DNA of 64,000 bases from Paraspadella gotoi (taxonomy: Eukaryota > Chaetognatha): positions 3,398,192 to 3,462,191 of the forward strand of contig CM119267.1 of the NCBI GenBank assembly GCA_051294375.1, read 5' to 3'. Position numbers and translations under genes: made by a program. Below the pieces are notes generated by a model. The model ran no database searches, was not told where the DNA came from, and saw nothing but the letters and a program-made list of their open reading frames with translations. Position 1 is the stretch's first letter; each line of letters begins with the position of its first letter. Shown here in pieces: positions 24,574 to 35,700 of the stretch.

Positions 24574-24821
24574 CTTGAATACTACATACATTTTGTTTTG
24601 CCTTTTCCAGAGTCATTTATTATCTAGAGTCATTTACTATACCTGTAGCATATTAGCGATAGGGCGGCGAGAAATACCAGGGAACATATCGTGCAGGGTT
24701 TTCTCTCGAGAAAGAAGGAGGCGAGATAGAATGACATGAACATGACGTGGTCGTAGAGGAGGGCGGGGTTGAGGGGTTTGGGGATGAGGAGGACGGGGAT
24801 CAACCACTGTAAGCAATACAT
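24453..24821 (-). CDS. BLCAP: Bladder cancer-associated protein homologue (BLCAP)
   Basis: This is a small conserved animal membrane protein reported to affect apoptosis and proliferation; its molecular role is unclear. Two exons (24821-24643, 24525-24453) give 252 nt, 83 residues against 87 in humans. The first exon encodes [20 protein letters not shown], then [20 protein letters not shown] and a second hydrophobic segment. The join restores CYSC-GNC, as in vertebrates, only when the acceptor CTCTCAG at 24526-24528 is used; the next AG gives a different frame. The tail ([10 protein letters not shown]) diverges from mammals. The intron ends in a CT microsatellite that serves as the polypyrimidine tract. 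Confidence 0.93.
24536..24569. repeat. (GA)n microsatellite forming BLCAP polypyrimidine tract
   Basis: This is a near-perfect GA tract of about 34 bp. On the sense strand of BLCAP it is (CT)n and lies directly before the acceptor of the only coding intron. Confidence 0.95.
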
Positions 24822-25891
24822 GTCGAGTCGACCCTCGATTACTTCAGTTTCTCTTGGGAGATCGGCGCACGAAACAGTTTCCTTCGGGACAATTCAATTT
24901 CTCGAAAATAATGTGGTTTTATCACTACGTATATATGTGAAAAAAAATTAAATAAAAACGGCAATATTGGGAAAGAATTCATTAAACGGTATATCAAATA
25001 AGATAAAGCCGTTGAAACAGTTGCCTCTTACATAATTTTTGTGGAACGTTATTGCTCTTTATATGGCAAACACCCTCGCTTGAAATTAATAAACAACCAA
25101 ACAAAAGAAAAATAGGAACCAGATTTAAAAATTAGCGCGATGAACATAACCTGTTAATTTCGAACGAACCATTAGTAAATCGTGCTGAGACATATAAAAA
25201 CTACGTAACTACATTATAAAAAGTTAAATTTAAAATTTAACCAAAGAACCGTAGAATTAAGCGTCACAAATTGACCATAACTTCTAAAACCTAAAAGATT
25301 AAAGAGATATAATTTTTTTTTATGAATCGACTCATGAATATAGATAAAGTTATGATCCAAAATGTAATAACTTACGTACAATAAACCATTTCTTTAGTAA
25401 TTTTATAAACATCTTGGAACAACCAGCCTTACTCAAAGAGTCAAATGCAAATAAATAAACTAAGTCTTTTAAAAATTGAAGAAAAGTTAAGACATTGAGG
25501 GTTCCAGGCAAAATGTGAGACGAAGAAAAAAAAATTGTGATGAAGAAAGATCGATTCGAAATTTTGTTCAAGATTAATATTGGAGGTCAAATTTTGAGTC
25601 GGAGGAACCGGTTGGTGGTTCGGATTCGGCACGCATAAAAAGTTGATAAAAAAAAAAAAAAAACGAATAAAAAAAATGATAAAATCTTCGAGAACGAAAC
25701 GGACCTTCGAATATTCACGCGGAATTAAAATTTAGTTTTTATTTAACCAATGTAAAAATTACCGAATGTAAAACTAAACCGTTCAAGCAAAGAGATGTGA
25801 AAAACGGGAAAAAAAAAAAAATTTCCAAGTATAACATCTAATTCTTCGAACAATCATAAATCGTAATAAGAGCTAGGAATAACGTCAAACG
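24822..25891. other. 1.07 kb AT-rich spacer between BLCAP and VAP
   Basis: This is one of the longest gene-free stretches on the minus-strand side. It probably contains a long VAP 3' untranslated region (25,650-25,890 is A-rich) and the BLCAP leader. No coding frame, RNA gene or dispersed repeat is recognised. Confidence 0.5.
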
Positions 25892-27584
25892 TTAGGAGTA
25901 CTTGCTGCTTCCGGGACAATAGTCTTCTCCCGATTTCCGCGAGACGGAAAATACGAGGGCGGTGAAAAACGCGAGGGCGAGGGCGAGAGAGAGCACGATT
26001 TTGAGAAAGAATTGATTTCGGAGGGTGGAGTCTTCTAAGTCTTTGCACTGTTTCTGGAGGGCGAGGATTCCGGCGGTCACCCTTTCCACGTTCCCTTTGA
26101 GGTCGGCCAAGTCTTTGAGCAAGGCCTCCTCGGCGAAGCTCGACTGGGAATGATCGACGAGGACGCAGCGAATCCGATGCTCAACGATGTCGTCTTTCGA
26201 GGCACTTTTCCACAACTCGTTCATTTCGCTGGCGCCTTTGTCGCTGTCGCTAGCATCGATCATTAAGCTCATGATCAAAAATTTGTCCCTGAGATAAAAA
26301 AAAAAAAAGGGGGAAAATTTAGTTATTTGGCGGGAAAAAAAGGGCTCGAATCATTATTAGCAAAAAAGAGGCTTGATAGGTAATGTAATTTGTTTTGAAA
26401 AAAATACTTATTTTTTTAAAATAAAGTTTAAGACGTGTAAAAGTAATTAACCATCTACGTAGTTGGTATAAAGGTCTCTCCGTTTTTTCGTTTTTGCTTT
26501 AACAAATACCTCAAGCAATACGTATTGTATGAGAACTCATATTACCTATTGGTGGAATGCATTCCGGGTGGCAGGTAAATGTTTACGTCGGCGGATTCGC
26601 CGGGTTTGATTACCCCTGGAGATGAGGTCGAATTAGAAAAAAAATAGAATGCGCAGTAAAGGAGATTTTAATCGGGCGTTGACACGATCCTCACCGGTAG
26701 AGGGACGAACTCTGTATTTTTCCGGCGCCGTCGTCTTCACTTTGTACGTGACCGTCTCTTCGGTGACGTTTTTTAAATTAATGATGTCGAGGGTTTCCTT
26801 TTGAAAGTCCATGACGACGAACTCCAAAGAGTCGGCGGGCGTGATGCTTACGTGATCGCCCTAACCGTGCAAAAGTGGATGAAAAAATTATGACTCTCCG
26901 ACAATAATGAGGACGTCACGCGCAATTCACTTGGAATGTTTCTCTCTGTTTCCTGGCGAGGTGAGGTGGGCGGGGATTGACGTTGTTAGAAGAGCGCTTT
27001 CGTAAACTCGACCTCTGAGTCGAATCTTTTCCGCTCGAAAGGTTTTCGGCGGAACCGCTTCTGGCGGAAAACACAAGTCGAGGAAAATCAGAATTGCACG
27101 TACTATGCGCTACAAAGTCTTAATGTTTTCACCTGAAAATCCCAGACGACGAATCCGCGTCGTCGGCGAAATGAACCCTCTTCTTGGTGTTGTTTTCCTT
27201 CGCTTCATCGTCGGAACGGGGACAGTCGCCGGCGCATGCGTAGGCCTCGGCGGAGGAGTCTGCGGAGGGAGTGGTGCTCGTGACGACGCTGATGGCGTCC
27301 TCCATTGGATCGCTGCCATCTTCCTCTTCTTGAGCGTCGAGCGCCGAATCCGCCGGCCGAGTCTCCTTTCGGTAAAGAAGTGGAGCATGGGCGCAAAAAC
27401 AAAGATTCGACGAAATGCAATGGATTCTTACCAAATCCTCTTTAGAATTCGTTTCCGTTTTAACCATATTTTCTTGGAGAATACAATCGCTTTTAGTAGA
27501 GTGGAGGGAATCTAATTGTTCGGCGGTTGAGGTAATAGTTGTTGCAAAGCGGACTACTTTCTTGTGTTTTACCTCTTCCAACAT
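25892..27584 (-). CDS. VAPB: VAMP-associated protein (VAPA/VAPB), with N-terminal extension
   Basis: This is an ER tail-anchored adaptor that binds FFAT-motif proteins at membrane contact sites. Core exons 26860-26695, 26615-26546 and 26288-25892 encode the MSP domain (YKVKTTAPEKYRVRPSTG, VIKPGESADVNIYLPPG), a coiled coil (EEALLKDLADLKGNVERV) and a C-terminal anchor (KIVLSLALALAFFTALVFSV) with a 15-residue lumenal tail. Three further in-phase exons, 27584-27432, 27365-27133 and 27060-26931, add about 170 acidic and Ser-rich residues before the MSP domain (SDDEAKENNTKKRVHFADDA, SSLRKRSSNN). Total 1149 nt, 382 residues. Usual VAPs start right at the MSP domain, so the extension and its start codon are less certain than the core. 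Confidence 0.88.
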
Positions 27585-27960
27585 GTCGTGGTTTAACAAT
27601 CTCTGTATTACCTGGATGGCAATTAATAAAATCTAATAAGAAATATATATTAAACGAATAGGTGTGTAACCACTATACCATGGCTCTATAACTGTAACCA
27701 ACAAATTATGAAACATTAATTGAAATCACGAAATACATCAAAGCAACTTAATAAAAAACGAATGAAAACGAATACAAAAACTACGATTCCGTCGGTTGAA
27801 TGAGATAAAATATTATTTTTCCATGACTTTTGTTAACCTTTTAATACGTCATAATTATTACCCACAGTAGTACTCAATACTCGTAGAACATGAAAGAAAT
27901 TTCTCCTCGCTAAAAATATCTCCAGCCCAGAAAAGAGGAAACAGAAAAATTAGCAAACAA
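27585..27960. other. Spacer between VAP and BLVRB-like gene
   Basis: This is 376 bp of AT-rich sequence. Three acceptor-like AGs (CTTATTAG, GCCATCCAG, AATACAG on the minus strand) lie within 60 bp of the proposed VAP start, so the true first exon may be further upstream. No other feature is seen. Confidence 0.5.
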
Positions 27961-28753
27961 TCAGGTGGCGACGGCGACAAATTGGCGATCGTAAATTCCG
28001 CCACTCAACGCCTCCAACATGAATTTCGCCAAATCCCCTCTTTCCATGACTTTTCGAGGAGATTTTGAGGGAACGATTTGACCGCCCAAGATTGGGAGGA
28101 TCGGATCTGTGGTCGGTCCTCCGTGCCCCAACCCCGGGGGTCGAACGACGGTGTAGTTGATATCTAATTGAAAAAATATTTTCAAACTTTTTCATTTTTT
28201 TTATAATCTAATTTTGACGTTCTTTCAGTCTAATTTTAATTTCAATTAAAGTGAAGATTTGGCAAAATCCGCCCGAAAACGAACCTTGACATTCTCGCTC
28301 CAAGAATTCTTCCATTCTGCGCATATCATCCAGATTTCGTCCAATGAATAGGGGCTTCAATATCCAGCGAATAAAAAAGGGGTAGCTAGGTTGGTCGTCC
28401 GTACACCACGAGGAGATGGCGAGGAGCCGCTTGGTGGCGCTCTTCCGCATCGCATCCGTGATCGCCTTCATCGACTCGGAGTAGAGTTCGATCTTGGCGC
28501 CGAGCGGCGTCAAAGACACCGGCGCGCCGAGACATGACACGACGGCGTCAGATTCCGCGAATCCCTGCGCCAAATTCTCCGCATCGAAAATGTCCACTCC
28601 GTCGCGAATCTCTAAATTCTCGTCCTCCCTCAGATGGAAGGCCATCTTGTCCGGATTGCGGACAAGAGCACGGACGCGGTGTCCGTTGGATAGCGCCGTG
28701 CGGACGAAGTGCTGGCCACTGGGACCCGTAGCCCCTAAAACCGTGATTAGCAT
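27961..28753 (-). CDS. NAD(P)-binding reductase, biliverdin/flavin reductase B-like
   Basis: This is an atypical short-chain dehydrogenase with an NmrA/BLVRB fold. Two exons (28753-28285, 28163-27961) total 672 nt, 223 residues, close to the 206 of BLVRB. The N-terminus is the dinucleotide motif MLITVLGATGPSGQHFV, followed by ALVRNPDKM, SDAVVSCLGAP and the segment LLAISSWCTDD. The C-terminal half reads YTVVRPPGLG, then VMERGDLAKFMLEAL and YDRQFVAV, matching BLVRB in order and spacing. The substrate (flavin, biliverdin or other) cannot be told, and related NAD(P)H-binding proteins of unknown role remain possible. Confidence 0.85.
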
Positions 28754-28983
28754 CGTGTTTTTTTCTTAACCAGACTTTAAAAAGATGAAAGTACCACTTG
28801 AGTGAGAGAATACCCTAGAAAAAAAAGTTTTTTTCTATACACCTCTATCGCCGACAAAAAAATCTAAACTAAAAACTTTTTACAAAATTCATTAGGCTAT
28901 ATACACTTAAAATAATAAACCGAGAAAGAATGAGGTAGCACACGTTTCTTGTCTATTCCTGGGTCACCTTGGAAGGAGGTTAA

Positions 28984-30742
28984 TCACGTCGACTGCGCTG
29001 CATTATCGCAGACCAGCTGTTCCACCTTTTTCAAAGTCCACTTGATCTGATCGAATTTCCATCTGAGATCACCGCTAGATCCGCTTCTGTTTCGAAAGTC
29101 AAAGTTGAGGAGTTGACCGTAGATTTGATCAAGAAGGTGATAAGCGGTGACGACGTCGTCGAAGTCGCGGGCGATCGAGCAGTGCACCGCGTAGCGTCCG
29201 AGTTCGCCTGAAGGGAAATTAAATGGCGAAATCGTTTTAGGTAGGATAAGATATCCTTGAGATCGCCTTACACAAAAGGGAAGTTAGTTTAATTGTATAA
29301 TACTATTATAATAATATTATAATACCATAAAGCTTGCAGGGACCTGCTATGTAATTATCTTGTAAGAGTGATGGAGGCCTGTCCAAAGTCAGGGGCAAGA
29401 TAGCTTATTTATTAAATGAATGGATAATTTTTATATTGGTTGTGTAGTCGGGCATTGGCTAGGTTCACCCCGCCTATAAGCATGACTCTTTCAGTTGTGA
29501 CCCGGTGGCTCATTGAGTAAAGCCATCAGCTCAAGACCACAAGGTACCGGGTTCAATCCCAACCCGGTACCTACCCTGCGGGAAGAGTGAGGACGGCCGT
29601 AAGCCACCTGGGGGCGTGGCAAACCCTCAAGCCTGGTTCCAAGCCCAGGACCCGTTCCATGTCTGCTAGAGGGGGTTATAGAAGTTATGGATAGTCATCT
29701 TCTGCCCACTTAGCGCCTTATCCACAGTTGTACCAATTTCATAAAATTCAGCTCCTTGTATTTTGATGCTAGTGCGGAGTACAATAATTATTCCCCGATC
29801 TAATACTTAAGGGAGTGGTCTTTTCATACAATTGAAACATTCTTTGAAATATTTTCCACTTCATTGATAGGGAAGCCAGGTCTCTGGGAGTGAATAAACG
29901 GGACTGTGAAAGAGTCTTGATTGAAAGCTTGCAGGGACCTGCTATGTAATTATGCTGTAAGAGTGATGGAGGCCTAAAACCACCAAAGCCTGTCCAAAGT
30001 CAGGGGCAAAATAGCTTATTTATTAAATGAATGGATAATTTTTATTATTGGTTGTACCAATTTCATATAATTGAAAAAAAAAATTGTTATTCAAATTGCA
30101 ATGCCAAGGCAACCTGTGAAATCGCAGACACCGGCGACGTATTCTTCGGAAGAAAAAAAACGTTTTGCGTTGATTTCATGGAAAGTAATAAGTCTGCCGC
30201 GCTCGATGAAATGGCAAAAGCAAATAGCTTCGGCCAATTCTTCCAGTGAGTTACGAAAATCCTTCTCCTCCTTGAGCCGAGGATATTGCTTCAAATCGTC
30301 GATCGAAAAAATATTATTAGAAGAGTAAGTTTGCCATCTGCGAAAATCCCAGAGACAATTTACTCACCCGAAAGACCGGCGCCAATTCGTCCAGCAAACC
30401 GTCGACGTCTTTTAATTTCTTCCTGGCCCCCTTAACGTCTCGACGGTGCAGAGCGAAAATTGCCTTTTTCGATCCCTTGTTTATATCTCGACTTGTCTTG
30501 ATGACGACCTCGCGAAGAGTATCGTACGATTCATAATTGGCGGCGACACGCTCAAAGTCCGCTTCGTCCACAAGACTCTCGTGACTGTTCTTGTCGAGCG
30601 GCGAAGAATAAGTCAAGAGAGGGGAAGCGGAGGGAACCTCGGCGCTCGATGAAAGGCGGAGCGAGAAAGAGTCGACGGGGAGTTTGGAGAGAATCGCGCG
30701 TCGGTGGACGAGTTTCAGAAAAGGCAAGACGCGAAAAGTCAT
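28984..30742 (-). CDS. Translin-superfamily protein with putative mitochondrial presequence
   Basis: Translin and TRAX form the C3PO endoribonuclease; related single proteins occur in archaea and plants. Three exons (30742-30368, 30288-30114, 29207-28984) sum to 774 nt, 257 residues. The first 35 residues are basic and hydrophobic without acidic residues (MTFRVLPFLKLVHRRAILSK), like a mitochondrial signal. The helical core shows SRDINKGSKKAIFALHRRDV, SLEELAEAICFCHFI, SSEEYVAGVCDFTGELGRYA and LLNFDFRNR followed by LRWKFDQIKWTLKKVE. The acceptor of exon 2 (TTTGAAG) is the least certain join. Intron 2 is 906 bp and filled with repeats. Confidence 0.85.
29331..29750. repeat. Dispersed repeat copy interrupted by a SINE
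   Basis: Bases 29331-29443 and about 29732-29750 form one partial copy of a dispersed repeat (start AAGCTTGCAGGGACCTGC, end ACCAATTTCAT), split by a SINE. A second copy of the same sequence is 29811-30073 in the same intron. Matching blocks also occur near 47371-47480 and 60734-60995. Confidence 0.8.
29444..29726 (+). mobile_element. tRNA-derived SINE, 283 bp, with GTTGT target duplication
   Basis: The insertion splits a dispersed repeat and is bounded by GTTGT at 29439-29443 and 29727-29731, a 5 bp target-site duplication. At about 29500-29572 it has pol III promoter boxes: A-box-like TGGCTCATTGAG and B-box GGTTCAATCCC, spaced as in tRNA-derived heads. A GC-rich body follows with CCACCTGGGGGCGTGG and CCAGGACCCG. 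There is no coding capacity. Orientation is given by the tRNA-like head. Confidence 0.75.
29811..30073. repeat. Dispersed intronic repeat, near-complete copy
   Basis: This copy runs from GGGAGTGGTC through CACTTCATTGATAGGGAAGCC, GAGTCTTGATTGAAAGC and TCCAAAGTCAGGGGCAAAAT to TTGTACCAATTTCATA. The same ordered blocks are found at 60734-60995 in a MUL1 intron. No coding sequence is seen; it is a non-autonomous family of unknown class. Confidence 0.8.
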
Positions 30743-30814
30743 GGCGAAATAACTATCTCAAAGGAAAACAGAACGATGAAAATGAGAGAAAAATAATGAA
30801 AAAGCAGTTGATGA

Positions 30815-32612
30815 TCAACGTTTTCGGCCCCTTTTCCCTTTGCTCGCTGATTGTTTTAAAGGAGGCGATGAAGCTTGGGCTTTTATCTCGGGCTGAGGCG
30901 CCTCCTCAATTTCGTCCTCGGCCTTGAAATCGAGGTCGAGAGGCATCGAAGAGAAATTCTGAGAAAAAAGTTCCAAGATTGATTAAACTGTTACTAATTA
31001 CTAATTATTAAATAGTCAATTCATTCGTTAGAACTTACTTGAACGTCATCGAGAGTAACGGATGATGAAGACTGCCTCTTCCTCCTGCCCGATTTTTTGG
31101 GCGAATTCAAACCCTCTTTTTCATGATCTGATGTCCCCTCGGAAGAAGATTCCGCCACCTGGGTCATCGAGTGAGGTCTAATAGCCAAGAAATGCTAAGA
31201 GAATGGGTAATGCCCTCTAAATTAGACTTACCAAGTGCCTTTGGTGTCTGCTTATGATTCCTTGTCTCTCGAAGGCGTGTTCTTTCAAGCGGCGCCGAAC
31301 CGTTCCGTGTCTTACAGGAGATGTTGGTGGAGCCAGAGAGGGTTTAGTAACGATGTCGGGATCGTAGGAGGCCATTCCTTTTCAAGAGCAATTTGCGATA
31401 CGAATTGCACGAAGTGAGGACAATTTCGAAAAAAAAAACGTTACCTGGTTTCCACGTGTCCATGTGTTTTATCCCGTTGCTTAAAACGTCGATGAAATCC
31501 TCCTTGAGCGTGAAGAGGCCTTCGACTTCGGATAATTTCTCATTGTTGATCACTTGTGATTTCAAACTGACGATGGAGGAAATAAATTTATTCACGAATC
31601 ACGATTCATCAAAATGACCGTATGATGTTTTCGATAAATGTTTACTCGTGGTACTGATCGTGAAGTGACTGAATGTTATCCATTAAAGCGGAGGGGAAAA
31701 CGTGGCCCAAAGAAGTCTCTGCGAGAAAAAGCAACATTTTTGTCATTGCTTCACTAAGACGATAACATCATAATAGTGATAAAATGAAACTAAATATACC
31801 TATTTGAGGCGCTTGTTCTTCATGTTTGGTTTCTTCATCTTTATATCTTTTGTTTTGAAACTGGTTATAAGGGAGAGGAGTCACCACATAATAAAACGCT
31901 ACAAAAATTATAAAAAAATTATTTAGCGCTTAACTATCACACAAAAATGTCTTTATAATGCCTAATATTATCTAACCTTTATAATAATTAAGTTTGTGGT
32001 AAATAAATTCGGCATCAAGATGGCGTTGTTGCTGTATTGTCTCTAGCAATCCGCGTCCTTAAAAACAGGATTTCAAGATAATTCATTGTTCCAGGTTTAT
32101 ACACAGTTTATACAGAGTTTATTCCTCACACCTTGCGACCACTGACTCTGGGTTAAACGAATCTTTTGCCGAGGTTCTATCGGTTGAGCAAAATAAAAAG
32201 CGTACATGAGATAAAGACCGCCCATTTTGACCTACATGAGTGTGGAAAACGGTGAGGAATATATTTGTTCAACAACTTTAAATCTAAAAACTTCAACCTG
32301 AAAAGTGTAAATGTCCTGCCAAAATCCCACGGCCAGATGAAGAGCCGCCTCGACCATTTCTCTCAGACACAACTCGGTTGCCCATCCGCAAAATATTGAT
32401 GGAAAACCCATTTGCCGCCATAATTTTGAAAATTCTGTGTATCGAACGCTAAAAGTAAAAAGGAGCATAAAAATTACACATGTAATTGATTGCAAAGACT
32501 TTTTCTCCAAATGTTTTTAAAACCTGTTGCTTTCCGAAAACTTAGCAAGCAGTAATTCTAAATCGGTTTTCAAGCCTGGAACTGCGTTTAAAAATGGCTG
32601 GCCGTCGCTCAT
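30815..32612 (-). CDS. SNAPC1: snRNA-activating protein complex subunit 1 (SNAP43)
   Basis: This is a subunit of SNAPc, which binds the proximal sequence element of snRNA genes for both RNA polymerase II and III. Ten short exons (32612-32524, 32448-32298, 32231-32132, 32057-31977, 31898-31800, 31718-31646, 31566-31445, 31377-31232, 31158-31039, 30958-30815) sum to 1125 nt, 374 residues against 368 in humans. The N-terminal domain is diagnostic: GLKTDLELLLAKF, YTEFSKLWRQMGFPSIFCG, FWQDIYTFQV, GLYLMYAFYFAQP, PRQKIRLT, FIYHKL, FYYVVTPLPYN, then DDFF-like KEDFIDVLSNG. The C-terminus is basic (KKSGRRKRQ, KGKRGRKR). It lies only 73 bp upstream of the translin-family start codon. Confidence 0.93.
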
Positions 32613-32735
32613 TTTTTTTAAGTGTTTTATATAATATATAACTAAAATGTAAAAGACAGAGTCAACAAATAAAAGTTAGCAAGGAGATTTCATGTAGAAT
32701 AAAAACAGATACAAAAATTCAATAAATAAAAAGAA

Positions 32736-35700
32736 TCATCGGGTTGACGAAGCACGTTGCACGCTGATGTGATCATCTCCAACTTTAATTGTGCTCATGG
32801 TGTCGGATGAAAATCGTCTTGATTTCGCGCTCAGTCTGGCGTCAAATCTTCTCTCAGTTTCAGCCGATTTTTCCTTGATGTTGGTGGCTTTCTTGTACAA
32901 TTCCGCCGCCGCCTCCAATTCGTTCAAATGGAATTTGACCATTGCGGCGTTGCGTAAAGTCTCTGCGACCATGGGATGGGAAGGACCGAGAGTAGTCTCG
33001 AACACTGACAGCGCCTGCTCGAAGAGAGGGAAGGCATCGGCGTGCTTCTGCCGTTGACAAAGTTGCACGGCAACGTTGAAAATCTTGGAAGCGATTTGAA
33101 CTCGCCTCTCTTGAACGGAATTCTTGGAGGCCGGAGTGGAGAGCGACGTCGGTTTAGCGACCACAACGCTTCCGTTGTCCCCCCTCCAATTGGAATCTCG
33201 TTGACGATCCCGCTCCATCCTCTCGCGGCGAATTTTCATTCGAATCGAATCCGCGCGACGTTGCAACGGCTGTGCAGAGTCGTGCTTTCCTTGTCGCTGA
33301 TGCAGCAACGCCAATGCCTCCAAAACACCTGCGACGTCGGAATTGTCGTCGCCAAAAACGGCTTCGAACAGTTCCAAAGCGGTTTTGAAGAGAGATTCGG
33401 CCGTGGCGTAGTTACGCCACTCGGCGTTGATTTGCCCCAGGTGTACTAGCAACCGACCAACCTCCGGATCGTCCGGATCTAGCGATTCCCGAAGCTCCAA
33501 TGCGCGTTCGAACGGAGGCATTGCTAGGTTAAACTGCTTCATGTCGCGAAAGAATCGGCCCAAAGCTTCATATACGGCGATGACACGAAGAGGCGTTATG
33601 AAGGAAGAAGCCGAGTTTTCATTGTTATCCAAATCATCCTCTATCGCCTTTAAAGCTTCACGATAAGCCTCTGACATAGAGTTTAAAGGTTCGGACGTTA
33701 ACGCGGTCCAGTAATATAATAACTCATTCGTTCGGCCGTGGGTGAAAAAGTGGGTAAAACATTGGACGCGTCGCATGCACTGTTCCAGACCTTCGCGTTC
33801 GCCAACTTGCAGAAGCAACCATGGGAGTTCGTTCATGGCCCGGAGGCTCTCTACGTTTGCGAAATGATACTGGATCAAACTTTTTCTCACTTCAATCAGA
33901 CTGTCGGTCGTTTCTAGATACAACTGTCGAACAGCCTCACGAGCTGATGGATGGCCAAAAACTAAGAGACCGACGCGATACTGCAAAACTCTAGTTTCTA
34001 TCAAAATGTCGCAAATAAGCGCCCAAAAATGCCACGGAATCTCGCCGTCGGAGTTGACTATGTCGAAAATGCAGTTTTCGCTCAAACCGCATCTCGACGC
34101 GAAAAGCAATAATAGTATGCGTCTCAGCATCCCAGGAGACATCAATCGATCATTGTATTCGTCCTCCAAGGACATCAAGACGCTTTTTGTTAAGTCGACA
34201 AGATTGCTATTTCGGAGTAATTCTGTGAGGGCGCCGCTCATGTCTAATTCGAATGTCGACTTCCACTGAATGAACGCTGCAAGCACGGAGATGAACAGCG
34301 GTGAGGTAGTTGCTGACGAGCGGCAATGACGTTGAACCAATCTCACATGCTCCTCGTTAAAAGTTTTATTAACCGATTTAAACTGAGCAAACATAAGTTC
34401 CCGAATCTGGTTGTTGTTCAAAGGCTCTACCCTAAGCGTGGGCCAAGACCTCCAAGCCTTTGGACACGTTTCGTCGGTCGAGGCAACGAAAACTCGAACA
34501 TCGACCGGAAGTGGATCGAGGAGCCAAGCGAGTTGTGCCTCCGCCTCGCGAAAACGGTCCGCGTGATCGAGGACGATGATCACGCCTCCTGGGACACGCG
34601 AGGACACGCTTTCCAGCAACTTTGGAAACTCGTCGACGAGGCGAGTCGTGTTGGAGGTGATGCTTGCGGCGCCTGGAAAGTGTGCAGCAAGCTTGGCTGC
34701 GAATCGGCGAACAGCATAATGTGGATCGCCCGATATTGATTGAGAGTCTGTGACTGAATGGTACAATAGTAGAGGAAGAAAAGGTTGCGTTTGCGATCCG
34801 ATCGCCTTTTTCTCTATAAGCAAAGATAACCATTTGGCCAGTAAAAGAGATTTCCCAGTTCCTGAAGCGCCGTGGATGAGCAACGGTGGCAAGGGTCCCG
34901 CCGAGGTCAAATGATTCGTAAGCTCCACGTAGTGTTCTTCGAATCCCAACTCGCAGAGAGAGTTGAGGGCATTGGCAAGGGCCTCTCGTTGCTCGAGGGA
35001 CCCATCTAGTTCGATACCAGAGCAACCACAGAGACGAGTCATGAACTGTCGTTCACGATCTTCCCAAGAATCAAACTCGCCTTCACTTTGTTCCTCCTCG
35101 TCCGACGAAATTCCCAGAACGTCGTGAACAATCTTCTCTACTTCATTTCCGACAAGCGAGACGGCGTCTTCGATCGATGTCGCCTCGAAGATGGTAGCGC
35201 GTCCTTCCGATACACGAAGCTCTGTCTTTAATTCTTCAGCGTCTTTTGATGATCCCGTGATACCGTCAAAAGCCGTCGATAAACTAAAGATGGCGCGAAG
35301 TGATTCGCGTGACGGGTTTTGCAAGAAACCATAATAGATCTCGTCTTTGGTGAAAGTATCAACTCGATCTTTGAGAAATCCAACAAAGATTAATGAGGAT
35401 TTCGGGAGTTCGGCGTGGAGGACGGCGGAAACCTCAATATCCATCTCGAATGTGTCACAAGGCAGATGGACGAAGAGAAACGTTTTTCCCCGACGATCGC
35501 ACATGCGTCGCAGTCGAGACCCGAAACGCGATTTCAGCAAGGCGACTTCCGTTTGCGAGTCGCTGGGCGCCGACACGTAGAGGCGAATGAGAGAGGCGTG
35601 GGACACGTCCGAATCAGCGGCGGTGGGAAAATCCAAATCGCTCTTTTAATTACAAATTATAAAATTATTGATTAATAAATTTAAGTTCAATTATTAATTT

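Noticed and set aside
24274-24591. Alternative reading frame through the BLCAP second exon and CT repeat
   Set aside because: It is mostly low-complexity Leu/Ser from the microsatellite. The acceptor two bases after the repeat restores the conserved CYSC-GNC sequence in another frame.
29495-29575. Functional tRNA gene
   Set aside because: Pol III boxes are present, but no cloverleaf with paired acceptor and anticodon stems can be drawn and the piece is part of a 283 bp insertion with a target duplication.
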